Origin: Branchinecta lynchi
Taxonomy: Eukaryota; Arthropoda; Branchiopoda; Anostraca; Branchinectidae
NCBI GenBank assembly: GCA_023053575.1
Contig: JAKZAP010000008.1
Location: 5,846,715-5,910,714, forward strand
Length of the DNA: 64,000 bases
Direction of reading: 5' to 3'
Below, in pieces: positions 53,601 to 62,509 of the stretch. A model generated the notes under the pieces. That model searched no databases. It saw only the letters and a program-made list of their open reading frames with translations, and had not been told where the DNA came from. Position 1 is the first letter of the stretch. Each line of letters begins with the position of its first letter. The position numbers and the translations under genes were made by a program.

Positions 53601-56600
53601 ACAAGTAGTTCGCCCAGAATCCGGCCCAAATCGGAAAGTTTGTTAAAAGAGGGAGGAATTCCGAAGAAAGTTGTCCGGCGTTTCACCAAAAATAATACCT
53701 TCAAGAAGACGGGAACCACGCTTTGCGAGGCGTAATGTCCCTAGTAAACTATCACAAGCCTGTGTTTGGGATCCCAAAATGTAAGTGACAGGATACCTAT
53801 GACGTTGTGAATGTTGTCCGTCTGTCCGCACGATTATACTCTCGAAGGGACTGAGACATTTTGTCAAAGCTGGTGTGAAGACTCTTTGGGTAAAGTACAG
53901 GTCAAGTTCCTAGATCGGCTCTGTTTAGGTAAATAGTTACTTACTTAAGGGGTCTGAGGAAGACAGAAAATCTAAAAGACCCGGTTGTCTGGATCAAGAA
54001 GTCCAATAACAATTCCATTTTTCTTATCTCATCGAAACTTTTCGTCTTGCGAAACGTTTTGTTGGTGCTTCACAGTTTCTGAAGCCCGTTTGTCTCTTTC
54101 CATGCATTAGTTTAGAGCTTGTTGGACAAAAAATCCATCACAGTTGAAATGGCCTTTCATTACCTGCCTTTTCCTATTTCCTTATTTGTTACGGAACAAG
54201 GAATAAAAGGAAACTGGAGAACGAAGAGGCGTTATTAAGCCTAATTAGGATGTGGCAGACTGGTGGAGGTGGAGTAGAGATAAAAGCAAATAATGTACAC
54301 AAGTAGAAGTTTTGCGAAACGAAGAGTTTGGAACTGAAATCTTTGGCCTTAAAGGACCCGTGGTAGCAGTAATGGTTATTCATTTTCTCCTGTTCCTTTG
54401 TCTATTCGTAACCGCTAGACACTCCTAGCTTATGCAGCAACCGGTGGCTACTGCACTGTCAGAAGTTTCATAACAGATTGCGCATAACACTTTCAAGAAT
54501 AACACCTTTTCACTTATAAATAAAGTGTTATGACCAATTAAGTTTATACTATTTCGTGCCTAGATCTCCAACAACACCTTCAATAGGTAAAAATACTATA
54601 CTGTCAGAAAATACATAACGACAACAGAAGGATGCGCGGTTTCAACAGATAACACTTTGGGATGTTATCTGTTATGTTTCTTTCGTTCCCGTTAGTATTT
54701 TTACCAATTGAAGGTGTTGTTGGAGATCTAGGCACGAAATAGTGTAAACTTAATTGGTCATAACACTTTATTTCTAAGTGAAAAGGGGTTATTCTTGAAA
54801 GTGTTATACGCTATCTGTTATGAAACTTCTGACAGTGTGCACTATATCCTGCTTCAGCAGGATGTGTAAATGCAAAATTGCACCTGGAATGGAAGCCATG
54901 GCACGCCGAGAGCAGAGCGAAATAACACTAGGGAGCAGCGCCAAGACCTATGCTTTCCAATCATCGAAAACGGGCCTTACTTGTAGCACCACCCACTACA
55001 CTCACGAGATTCAGAGCGAAAAAAACTCGCGGACTTAAAAAATTCGAGTACATTAAAATGCGATATGCACACGGTCGAGTAAAGAGTGGAGGTTGTATCT
55101 TCTTTTTTTTTTATGTCTTCACAATACGGAGTTATTGGAGGCAGCACAGTGCATGGCTGATTGAGTTTCAGCAGGGACGTTCCTATCGCTAGCGGGGCTA
55201 GTTTCGCTGCTAGTGTGTGTCACTTTTTTCAAGTCTTTGCGCTACTTGGTAGAGTTATTTTGCTCTGGCCGCGAGTTTAGGGTCAAACCTCGCGGTTCCT
55301 ATCTACTATCTGATGCTAGAAGTGCAAAAGCATTACGTAGTTGTAGATGCCGATTACTTACTATTTCAGCATTCTTAGGGCATATTTCTTTCTTTCCGCT
55401 GATTTGTTCTCGTCCTGTTGCTTATTTTCACACGAAACTCACTGATTAACACATTAGATACGCTTCTAATCCAAGTAAACGAAGTAGAGGGCTTATCGGT
55501 CGGTCTGATTACGACTGGCGTTTCTGGGAATAGGCGGGAATTATGTGTCATCAAAGTGTTAATTTTGCAGTACTTCCACTGCCCAACCAATGCGTCCTGT
55601 CCAAAATTTGTCCGTTTCTATTTACCTGGGTAGAAATTATGTTGACCAAGTTAATTATGGCTTGTGATCTAAAACTGACTAATCAAACTGTCCTAATTAT
55701 TTTGCACTTCTCTGTCCGAAAAGCAATAAAATTAAACTGTCAATTACAATAAAATGCTGCTAATCTTGCCGTCACTTGTGACGTCATCTGCTTCCAGACC
55801 CGAGTTAGATCCTGATGGGGACTAAACATTTTGCTCAAAATGGGAATTTTTTCAACCATAAATGTCTATCTTGGTTCAAGCGCTAAATGATAGTAGACAT
55901 AGACATAGTTGCTGCCCAGTGATACCTCAACTGACACTCCAATGAGGACGTCGATTGAGGATGGAATAATGTTGAAATATTGGGTCCGTAGTGGCTCGAA
56001 GCAACTCATCTTGGCCCCTCAGATTCATCTCCGAAATTTACAGCTTAATAAGTTTGTCTTGTTTCGGCATAGTTTATGTTCTGGGGGGAAAGCGTCAAAA
56101 AAAACGATTATGAATCCGTTACAGCCCGATAAAGTTTTGCAACTGATTTTCGCGTCCGTATGGGGAAACCTGAAAGCGATGCGTCAAAGTTTTGGAGCTG
56201 AGGAGAAAATGCTCATCCGGCTGCGAAAATCGGACTGTGTGTGCACATACCTTTGATAGTTAAATCTGGTCACAATCTGGTGCCATTTGTTTGTCAGTTG
56301 GTTCAGTTGCGTTTTCAGCAATTAGCGTGTTGAGCTCGAATCCTAAAACATTGCTCTGTTACCCGTTGTCAGCGCCCGTGTTTTGCATAATAGAACCTGG
56401 CACAGGATTTGATACTCTACAGAGTCTGTTTGAGTTTGGATTCGATGTTGAACTCGAAAGAAACACGGGAGCTAAAAACGCTTCATTGTTTCTGGCTGAA
56501 CTGTTCTCGCAGCCAAAACCTATCATCATGTCTTATTTTGCAGACCGTGATCGATGCTGAAGGTGGAATTCCTATTGCTTGCGTTGGATCTGTTTGGAAG

Positions 56601-56813
56601 AGCTGGAAATTTTTGAAGGATGGGTTCATTAAAGGGACACAAAGACTGGATGTAGGTAAAAAGCGAGTTCAGTTACCGATTCAGAGGTTTACCTTACATT
56701 TGTTAGAAACACGGCTTGCAGCTGGAGCTGCATACCTTGGTGCTAAGAAAGCGGAATATCACTTGCCGAGGGATTATTCAAAAAACAGCACCGTGTTATA
56801 CCGTTACCAGTAG
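35652..56813 (+). CDS. NAGK: N-acetyl-D-glucosamine kinase, complete, eight exons
   Basis: Exons: 35652-35680, 37603-37687, 38804-38902, 39905-40046, 41946-42056, 44036-44159, 51293-51467, 56544-56813. All junctions are GT-AG and all phases agree, giving 344 residues, the length of the human enzyme. NAGK phosphorylates GlcNAc with ATP in the cytosol, salvaging amino sugars for UDP-GlcNAc. Visible motifs: phosphate loop YGGIEGGGSHS (residues 5-15), STSHW, the SD(107)SVGS base region, AGTGSN (125-130), C143 in RCGGWGH, GD(152)EGG, and CVGSVWKSW near the C-terminus. Residue 131, Cys in human NAGK, is Ser here. Introns 3-7 hold transposons (see separate entries); other intronic stretches show nothing recognisable. 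Confidence 0.97.
35755..35880 (-). mobile_element. LINE 3' end with (ATCT)n tail, reverse
   Basis: Read on the minus strand it ends aataaaaatatctatctatc, a poly-adenylation-like signal followed by a tetranucleotide tail as in CR1/L2-type LINEs. Upstream is 'gtgccatgccggctctacga'. It lies just downstream of NAGK exon 1. Confidence 0.55.
36182..37475. mobile_element. Foldback element, copy 2 (1.3-kb inverted repeat)
   Basis: 1294 bp, the same length as copy 1, with the same ends (GGCACTGTCTAGGG, CCCTAGACAGTGCC). It is flanked by a perfect 9-bp duplication TTTCGGTTA (36173-36181 and 37476-37484). It is about 90 percent identical to copy 1. It occupies NAGK intron 1 and ends 127 bp before exon 2. 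Confidence 0.92.
37603..37687 (+). CDS. NAGK: NAGK exon 2
   Basis: Acceptor gattatttcag, donor cattgg|gtaagc. It encodes [20 protein letters not shown] and EGPSTSHW, completing the phosphate loop and the substrate-binding STSHW (STNHW in human). Confidence 0.95.
38664..38750 (+). pseudogene. Decayed tandem copy of NAGK exon 3
   Basis: Exactly 120 bp upstream of exon 3, the sequence repeats its acceptor and first half: tgtttgtttctag at 38671-38683, then gcgggatgtacgagtgtcag and gttccagatgg. In the exon frame the copy reads RRGMYECQR and then stops (TGA at 38711-38713). Similarity ends near 38750, so the donor is lost. It looks like a tandem exon duplication in decay. It could still act as a decoy or poison exon, since the acceptor is intact. 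Confidence 0.8.
38804..38902 (+). CDS. NAGK: NAGK exon 3
   Basis: Acceptor actttgtttctag, donor gcactt|gtaagt; 33 codons, phase 0. It encodes [19 protein letters not shown] and then [14 protein letters not shown], aligning with the human segment after STNHW (LIGTDKCVERINEMVNRAK). Confidence 0.93.
39905..40046 (+). CDS. NAGK: NAGK exon 4
   Basis: Acceptor cgttcttcag, donor acaaag|gtaatg. It encodes [19 protein letters not shown] to [16 protein letters not shown], including the conserved aspartate 107, the expected catalytic base. Confidence 0.95.
40268..41005. mobile_element. DNA transposon-like element with TGTTCACACGG ends
   Basis: Inverted ends tgttcacacggactgaaaca and 'gtttcggtcccgtgtgaaca', with a further inner inverted pair 'atcagcggctgatttacgtgcg' and 'cagccgctgtttacgcgc'. 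738 bp, AT-rich centre, no coding frame. I could not find a clean target duplication. A partial relative (gtttagacgtggagtgaaac) lies near 39515. It lies in NAGK intron 4. Confidence 0.65.
41320..41375. repeat. Family D fragment
   Basis: The text agacccttgccaagaagagc followed by 'cgaatatcgg' and 'gtagctgactc' is one degenerate arm of family D. Confidence 0.5.
41946..42056 (+). CDS. NAGK: NAGK exon 5 (ATP-binding GTGSN)
   Basis: Acceptor attttttag, donor ggaggag|gtaagt. It encodes [18 protein letters not shown] then [14 protein letters not shown], the most conserved NAGK block. Ser replaces the Cys that follows GTGSN in the human enzyme. Confidence 0.97.
42550..44000 (+). mobile_element. Family A element A5 abutting NAGK exon 6
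   Basis: A T6 run precedes the diverged head ataggacttgccttcccgcc followed by aagtgccgtat; then a CGTCGGCCGGTCGATC microsatellite and G-run modules. The tail is agccatatgagcttacatct followed by ctttttG|TT. The 3' end is about 35 bp upstream of exon 6. Its last part contains a tandem pair of about 130 bp (43601-43830). Confidence 0.72.
43601..43830 (+). repeat. Two-copy tandem repeat of about 130 bp
   Basis: 'gggctaccccttaagggccc', 'cataatcatttgtgccgcaa', 'cacaggaacacctggctccc' and 'ttaaagtgcgcatcatcatc' occur twice in the same order (from 43609 and 43728). The copies are over 95 percent identical. They explain the repeated peptide in one open frame here. Confidence 0.85.
44036..44159 (+). 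CDS. NAGK: NAGK exon 6
   Basis: Acceptor tatttctcag, donor aacag|gtaggc. It encodes [18 protein letters not shown], then [24 protein letters not shown] matches APHD in human NAGK. Confidence 0.95.
44365..47081 (+). mobile_element. Family A element, full-length copy A2
   Basis: Head hairpin with a 13-bp perfect stem (tatggcacttgag, loop ctta, ctcaagtgccata) after a T5 run, then GTCCGTCAGTCGGTC. The module order and much of the sequence match A1 (147-2829). The tail is caagtgccatatgagctcgt, then agctCTTG|TTT, where gagct-cgt-agctc forms a small 3' stem. It lies in NAGK intron 6 and directly abuts a LINE fragment. Confidence 0.82.
47097..48735 (+). pseudogene. LINE remnant interrupted by family X element X4
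   Basis: The left piece encodes [19 protein letters not shown] and [16 protein letters not shown]; the right piece, from 48194, encodes (with frameshifts) [19 protein letters not shown] and [20 protein letters not shown]. Both are C-terminal reverse-transcriptase region motifs of a jockey/CR1-type element. The 3' end is aataaatctgaattgaatta, with an imperfect ttgaat tail. The copy is 5'-truncated and broken by shifts besides the X4 insertion at 47258-48193. Confidence 0.8.
47258..48193 (+). mobile_element. Family X element X4, inserted in LINE
   Basis: It starts GGGATCCCAAAACG after TTTTT and loses the 'taagtggagggatacc' part of the head. The microsatellite and body modules are present, and the end is tttgggaacccatcgaaacc followed by tttggtCTTG|TT. 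Taking it out joins ggTTTTT to ctacaaagg of the LINE. Confidence 0.82.
49259..50950. mobile_element. hAT-like non-autonomous element with 8-bp duplication CACATGTG
   Basis: Perfect inverted ends CAGGGGCGGTTCGAAGGG and CCCTTCGAACCGCCCCTG are flanked by CACATGTG (49251-49258 and 50951-50958). A G-rich and a C-rich run lie just inside. The left half is an irregular array of 'gtcgtatgtttt(t)agcttg(t)cagaatgac'. The right half has three or four 'cgcctgcggc' blocks, the complement of the motif shared with 14556-16206 and 21872-23220. NAGK intron 6. No transposase frame. Confidence 0.88.
51293..51467 (+). CDS. NAGK: NAGK exon 7
   Basis: Acceptor ttgcatttgcag, donor cataag|gttagt. It encodes [35 protein letters not shown] and [17 protein letters not shown], matching the helical part of human NAGK (CRKIAEGAQQGD). 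Confidence 0.95.
51545..52735 (+). pseudogene. LINE 3' end split by family X element X5
   Basis: The left piece encodes [18 protein letters not shown], then [10 protein letters not shown], the usual end of a jockey/CR1-type reverse-transcriptase frame (typically W-x-SLPxEVV...F). The right piece from 52605 ends tgataaataaataaataatg, a poly-adenylation-like simple tail. It begins only about 80 bp after NAGK exon 7. Confidence 0.75.
51663..52604 (+). mobile_element. Family X element X5, inserted in LINE
   Basis: After TTTTT (51658-51662) the head reads gggatacctatgacatcgta; about 22 bp between the first GGGAT and the second have been lost, probably through the repeated 'ggga'. The body and end (tttgggatcccatcggaacc, tttggtCTTG|TT) are typical. 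Confidence 0.8.
53114..54050 (+). repeat. Segmentally duplicated family X fragment
   Basis: A block beginning gaggaattccgaagaaagtt at about 53118 and running through a degenerate X head ('gtttgggattccgaaatgta', 'gttgtccgtctgtcagcacg') to 'gatgggctctgttt' recurs from 53653 with over 95 percent identity. Between them is the middle of an X body (53395-53650). The 3' end near 54030 (tctcatcgaaacttttcgtc then ttg) is the X tail. The pair arose by tandem duplication of about 535 bp. Confidence 0.75.
54454..54838. mobile_element. Palindromic MITE with CACTGTCAGAAG ends, long arms
   Basis: Ends cactgtcagaagtttcataa and its inverted counterpart (ttatgaaacttctgacagtg). The arms of about 140 bp also share 'aataaagtgttatgaccaat' and 'ctagatctccaacaacacct' in inverted order. 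It is the same family as 4714-5015. No coding frame. Confidence 0.8.
56544..56813 (+). CDS. NAGK: NAGK exon 8 (C-terminus)
   Basis: Acceptor cttattttgcag at 56543; the stop TAG is at 56811-56813. It encodes [35 protein letters not shown] and [13 protein letters not shown], matching human [16 protein letters not shown] and MDYSANAIAFYSY. In-frame sequence upstream of the acceptor is intronic. Confidence 0.97.
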   Translation, partial: TVIDAEGGIPIACVGSVWKSWKFLKDGFIKGTQRLDVGKKRVQLPIQRFTLHLLETRLAAGAAYLGAKKAEYHLPRDYSKNSTVLYRYQ

Positions 56814-56840
56814 TGATTGTGCGAATTATTTTGTTTTGTA

Positions 56841-56846
56841 AATAAA
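56841..56846 (+). terminator. NAGK: Poly(A) signal AATAAA of NAGK
   Basis: AATAAA, followed by a T run, lies 28 bp after the NAGK stop; the 3' UTR would be very short. Confidence 0.7.
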
Positions 56847-56849
56847 TTT

Positions 56850-57830
56850 TTTCAAAGAGGATGTAGCTTACAGTGGCTTTTGTGATTTTTACCGTCATTA
56901 CCGTTTCATCGTCGGCTAAAAGCGAGGCTTCACCTTCCAGATTTTTCTTACGGATTCTAGACAGCCGTTTTCGTCGAGACGGATCTGGAAGGTGGAGCCA
57001 GGCCAAAAACGTATGGAAGTCCGGGATGTTGGACACCCCAGATTCCGGATGTCTGGAAGGCGCCATAGAGGCAACCCGTTCGAGAGACACCAAAAATATG
57101 CAAATGGGGGAAGAAAAGGGAAAGTGATTGACAGTTGTGACTGGGATGCAAGAGATATTTGAAATGTAATTGGGACATCTAGGAAATGTTGAAGAACAGC
57201 AAAGTTAGCTTTCATCTTTACCATGAAAATCTGGAAGGGTCGGCTTGACTATGCGGAAGCCCCGGACGTCTGGTAATCTGTAAGGTGAACCCTGGCTTTA
57301 ACAGCTAAAATGCTGTTGCGACTTCAACAAGTCTCTCCCTGTTAAGCGCTAGTTTGAAAAAAAAATTTTTTAGCTCTAGCTGTTTGGCCAGTCGAAGTCC
57401 CCAAAGTCCAAAGTCACACGTTTCCACCTGAAGTACTTGCAGTTTATGCTGGATTCCCAACCGACAAGAACTGGGTTACAGTTTTGAGGATAAAAGGTAC
57501 AATTTCCAAAGGAAAAGCAAATTCAGATCGGTCGTCGAAGATACTGGAAAAAAGGGAAAAATGATGTTACTGTTAGAAATAGGTTATTGGAATTGTGAGA
57601 GACATGGAAGAACTCCACCTCTTGATATGAGATACAAACGTTCAGAGTTAAATCTGGGTATTCAAAATTGGGTATTTCAAAAAATCTTGCATGATTAAAC
57701 CAGGGATCACAAAGTGTTTTCAGCTGCTTTGGCAGCCTCGACTAATCTGATTTTCGCTTTACTTTTCTTGGAAATACTTATTTATTTAAAAAGAGCTTGA
57801 ACAGTATATCTGCCAATTTTTGCGTTTTTG
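56850..57830. other. Intergenic after NAGK, nothing firm recognised
   Basis: Open frames of about 100 codons on both strands near 56900-57200 have no recognisable motif, and one overlaps the NAGK end. I see no clear repeat. Confidence 0.35.
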
Positions 57831-58310
57831 GGACCCCAAAACGTAAGTGGAGGGATACCTATGACATCGCAAAAGTTGTCCGTCTGTCTGTGTTTCCGTC
57901 CCTCTGTCTGTCTGTGAGCAGTGACATTGGGGGGGGGGGTGGAGGGGGAACCGGAAATCTTGGAAACGCTTTGAGTGGAGGGCTTGGAATGACACTTGGT
58001 GGGAAGAACAAGCACAAGTCCTAGATACTTGAATGACATAACCGGACCGGAGCGGTTATTGCGGGGGAGTTGGGGGGGGGGGGGGGGGGAGGATCTGAAT
58101 TTCTAGTTATCCCGCGAGTTTGGTACTTCCTGACGTGCTACGACGATGAAACTTTGCAGGTATGTCAGGGACCCGAACAGATTGACGGAAGAACGTAGTT
58201 TCTCCTATCCGACCTTCCTGGGTGGAGTGAAGGGATTGGGAATCCGGAATCTAGCGGCAAGCTCAGCTTTTGAGCGGGTGATCGGATTTGAATGAAACTT
58301 GATATTTAGA
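57831..58310 (+). mobile_element. Chimeric element: family X head joined to family A body
   Basis: It begins like X (tttttgggaccccaaaacgt, 'gagggatacctatgacatcg' and the GTCCGTCTGTC microsatellite) up to about 57920. It continues with A modules: 'gacattgggggggg', 'gaaccggaaatcttgg', 'aagaacaagcacaagtccta' and 'tgaaactttgcaggtatgtc'. No X module follows. The array at 58311 follows directly, so it may be the rest of the same element. Confidence 0.75.
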
Positions 58311-59915
58311 AGGGGCAGTGTTTATCGTTCCCCTAACTGGGATTCGGTACTCCACGCGCTATTGTTCCCCGTTTGTCGGGGAATCGATGTGTCAGGAGCT
58401 AATGTTCCCCGACAGATCGGGGAATCCACGTGCCCAGGGCTGATCTTCCTCGCCAATTTGGGGAATCGATGTGCCCTGCCCTGGGCTAAAATCCCCCGAG
58501 TACTCGGGGAATCGAAGTGTCCAGAGCTAATTTTTCCTCAATATCAAATAATCGATTTAGAGATCGGGGAATCGAAGTGTGAGGGGCTAATGTTCCTCGA
58601 CATGCAATTATTGCTTTTGTTGAGTTGAGGTCGGGGAATCCAAATGCCAGGGCATAATGTTCTCCGACATGCAAATAATCGATTTTCAGGTCGGGGAATT
58701 CAAGTGTCAGGGGCTAATTTTCCCCGAAAAGCAGTTATGGTTTTTGAGGTCCTGGAATCGATATGTCCAGAGCTAATGTTCCCTCATAATCAATAATCGA
58801 TCTTGAGGTCGGGGAATCGAAGTGTGAGGGGCTAATGTTCCCCGACATACAAATATTGATTTTGTTGAGTTCAGGTCAGGAAAGCCAAAGTCCAGGGAAT
58901 AATGTTCCCTCATAATCAAATAATCGATTTTGAGGTTGGGGAATCGAAGTGCCAGGGGCTAGTGTTCCCCGAAAGCAGTTATGGTAACATTTTTTAGGTC
59001 GGGGAATCGGAGTGTCATTGGCTAATGTTCCCCGACATGCAAACACTGATTTTGCTGAGCTGTGTTCGGGTAATAATAAAAATATGTTCTTATATATATA
59101 TATATAATATATAATAAATAATGTTCTCCGACATTCATGTATTGATTTTGTTGAGTTGAGGTCGGGGAATCGAAATGCCAGGGCCTGATGTTCCCTCATA
59201 ACCAAATAATCGATTTTGATATAGGGAAATTGAAGAGTGAGGGGCCAACGTTCCCCGACCTGAAAGCATTGATTCTGTTGAGTTGAGGTTGAGGAATCCA
59301 ATTGCCTAAGGCTAATGTTCCCGAATGAGCAATGATGATTTTTTAGGCCGGGGAATCAAAGCATCCCGAGCTAATGTTCTCGCATAGTCAAATGGCCAGG
59401 CACTTGGATTCCCCCGCCTCAACTCAGCAAAATCAGTATTTGCATGTCGGGGAACACTAAGCCAATGATACTTCGATTCCCCAACCTCTAAAACGATAAT
59501 TGCTTCTCGGGGAACATTAGCCCCCGGCACTTGGATTCCCCGACCTGAAAACGGATTATTTGACTATGAGGGAACATTAGCCCCTGGCATTTGGATTCCC
59601 CGACCTCAACTCAACAAAATTAATATTTGCTTATCCGGGAACGTTAGCCCATGGCACTTGGATTCCCCGACCTCAAAATCTATTATTTGATCATGAGGGA
59701 ACATTAGCTCTGGACACTCCGATCCCGGACCTCAAAAGCCATTATTTCCTATCGGGGAATATTAGCCCCTGACACTTGGATTCCCCGACCTCAACTCGAC
59801 AAAATCAATATTTGCATGTCGGGGAACATTAGACCCTTGAATTTGGATTCCCCGACCTCAACTCAACAAAATCAATATTTGCAAGTCGGGGAACATTAGC
59901 CCCTCACACTTCATA
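58311..59915. repeat. Array of about 70-80 bp units that reverses orientation midway
   Basis: Units carry 'ggtcggggaatcgaagtgtc', 'aggggctaatgttccccgac' and 'atgcaaatattgattttgtt' followed by 'gagttga'. From 58311 to about 59385 they run in plus orientation (roughly 14 units, with an AT-rich interruption near 59080-59115). From about 59395 to 59915 they run in the opposite orientation (seven or eight units). Each unit has its own inverted pair GGGGAA and TTCCCC. Only repeat-driven open frames are present. Confidence 0.88.
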
Positions 59916-59962
59916 GACGTATTAGTGAACCGAACATATTGATTTGAAACTGAAATACAAAA

Positions 59963-60040
59963 ATGCCCTTCAGCCAAGATTTGGGCCCAGGACCTCCGAC
60001 TTTCAATGTCACTACTCTGCCACTGGTGTACAGCGGGGCT
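59963..60040 (-). repeat. tRNA-like (SINE-related) sequence
   Basis: On the minus strand: accagtggcagagtagtgac (A-box-like) and ggaggtcctgggcccaaatc (B-box-like, with CC in place of the usual TT), then an acceptor-like ggctgaagggc. The B box is damaged, so a working tRNA is unlikely; probably the head of a SINE or a tRNA relic. Confidence 0.5.
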
Positions 60041-60249
60041 TTTGAACACAGCTCGGAAACCACTGTAATAGCTTGATAATAGTCACGAAGAAGCGGGCCA
60101 TAGGAACAGTGATCCCGCCGAAGACAAATTTATTTAAACACTCCACATCCTCATGTCACAAGGCTAGATAGGTATTATGTAGATATAATTTTATACAAGG
60201 GACAAGTACCGTGAAAAATAAACAAGCTTATTTCTCATGGTAAAGTCAC

Positions 60250-60640
60250 TTGAAACTTGAATTGTATTATATTTCCATCTACGTAGTTTTCGTCGTATCC
60301 GTCCCAGACCTCGAATGGCATATCCGGTCCATGACTTTTGTACCGTCCAAGTTTCTTCACTTTCTCTTTTTGGTCCCTATGCGGACCAACAAATCTCCGG
60401 AACCCCCCCTCCACCGTGTCCACATGCGGTTCGGACACATAAATATCAGATTCAGGGCATTTGCTCCTGTCAACCACCGAGCACTTCCGGGTCTTGGACA
60501 CATGACCATGTTTCATCCCATTCCCTCCGTCCGTTTGGTCCCTATGATCTCTGTGTTGTCCAAATATCATGCCAATTCGACTCCCCCCCCCCCTCTGTGG
60601 TCATCGTATCTTTTTGCTCCCACAACACATAAAGATTACT
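60250..60640 (-). repeat. Family A-related modules, reverse orientation
   Basis: On the minus strand the sequence has 'gaaacttggacggtacaaaa' and 'gtcatggaccggatatgcca', with C runs in place of G runs (60402, 60585). This is a diverged relative of the family A body. The 185-codon plus-strand frame here is a by-product. Confidence 0.5.
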
Positions 60641-62209
60641 TTGACTCGGATCATCAGGTCGCAAGTTTCCGTGTTCCCCCTTCCTCCATTCCCCCCACGA
60701 ATTATCGGATTAATCCGCGAAAGATGGTTTCACTGGGCATTCAGTCGAGTCCTTCAGAAGTTTGTCAAGCTTCACCGTTTTACTTTACGTGGAAGTGCCC
60801 GAACTAGCAAAAGTGACGAAGACGGACCACCAATAAGATCGCAATATGTCACTTTCCGAAGGCTAATGCAGTAATACAAGAATAACTTAGCAACACTAAC
60901 GATTTATGTAAAAAAAATTGAAAAAATTAGCTTGCAAAATGCTATACACACCTTATAAATGCTAAGAATAGAGCAAACACCGATAAATTCTTGCCCCCCC
61001 CCCCCGAATTTAAATTCGCTTCGGGAACTACTCGCTGGCCGCTCGGCTATCTAGATACAAATATTTCTTCTGCAATATTTAGTTTAGTAGAATTTCTCTA
61101 TTTCTTTCAAGATATCACAAAAAAATCACGGGCCGCGTAGAGTAGGCTGAGGTAGAGCTTAATCACACTGGGCTTATTTCCAGGCTTTTTGGGTTGCAAA
61201 AGTAGAAAAAAAAGAACAAGATACAACTAAGAGCAAAACAGCGTACAATTATGTTAACGGAACCCTACTTGACCCCTAATACTCTTGATGACTAACTGTT
61301 CTTGCCGATGCGAAATCGCGGGTACCTAGCAGAAGAGCCAGAAGCAGTGTTCCCTCGGGTATCAAGCTACTCCGAAGATCTCTGTGATTGGTTGAGACAG
61401 GATTTGACTTGTTGAGTTTGAGTCGTTGGTGACACGTTTTCTCGTTCTTCCTGGGGATCACTGGCGTGTTTTGGACTTAGTCATATAGTGTATTGCAGTA
61501 TGCTCATGATCCCCAAGCTGCCACAATGCCCATCAAATCTCACGTTCCTTAGGGATTTTCAGTTGTTTGTCGAATAGGCGGCTTTTTGAGCCCTTTGTGA
61601 TCGAGCCCGTAGAGTAGCACCCAGAGCCTCGTTTTTGTTGCATGCTGCAGGTGCGCTTCTCGCCCGATTCCCGACTGATTCTTTCTACATCCGTTTTTGC
61701 ACTGCAGCGCCTCCGAGGAAGAAGGCAGCGCGTCTCGAGAATCACGCACTTGCTCACCGACCAAGTCCGTGCTTCCCTGCAAGACGCTGCAGCGCTGCCG
61801 CTTCAACCAAGAAGAAAGTGAATCAAAGACTCTCAGTTGTTTGTCGGTAGCACCGGTAGTGTTGCCAACAGTTACATTTCAACTCTGCTGGTACAATATG
61901 GCACAATCACACATTTTTGGTAAGTTTGTACAAATGGTACATTGACATTTTTTTGTGTATTTATGTCAAGGAAAACCGACCGACTGAGCAAGCAGAGATA
62001 TATTTTTTTGTATTATGCGCATAGTAACTTGTTTCGATCAAGCTATTTGTTGGGTGCATTTTAAATTCCATCCCCGGTAGATGCGCTGAAGAATTTAATT
62101 ATTTCGCGGAAGGTCAGAATTATCTAGTAACTAGGCTTAGGCTTAACTACACCTAGTGCTATTCGGGGGTGCAACGATAGTTGCTATCAGCGACTGGAAG
62201 CTTCCATGA
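60641..62209. other. Intergenic between NAGK and PQBP1, unassigned
   Basis: A locally GC-richer block with several Arg/Ala-rich open frames lies at 61630-61830, and two copies of 'cagttgtttgtcg' flank it (61561 and 61838). I recognise no family and no splice partners. Regulatory sequence for PQBP1 is possible but not shown. Confidence 0.3.
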
Positions 62210-62509
62210 AGGGGCGATTCGAAGGGGTTGTTCGGGGGGGGGAGGGGGAAGGGGAACCCATATTCTACTAATTTTGGGGCTGAACCCAATCCAACCTCGG
62301 TTGGGGAAATAAGGGTATTTTCAGCCAAAATGGGTAATAAAATGTTCTATGGTGTACTGTTCGTCGAAAACGATCCCCGTGTTTTTTTGGACCTGGTACA
62401 ATTTTTTGGTCAGTTGGTACATTTTTCGGCCGTTTTTCGGTACCTTTTCTTTCGAAGCGTTGACAACACTAACCTGCAGTAAGCACGCAGAAGATTTAAA
62501 AAACAGAAA

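Noticed and set aside
56743..57224. Minus-strand frames of 100-116 codons downstream of NAGK
   Set aside because: They overlap the NAGK terminal exon on the opposite strand and show no motif.
59963..60040. Functional tRNA gene on the minus strand
   Set aside because: The B box is altered and I could not fold a convincing cloverleaf; kept only as a tRNA-like relic.
60250..60874. 185-codon frame on the plus strand
   Set aside because: It lies in reverse-oriented family A-like modules; no start context, splice sites or motif support a gene.
61549..61945. GC-rich block with overlapping frames on both strands
   Set aside because: Base composition alone keeps several frames open; no domain or splice structure.
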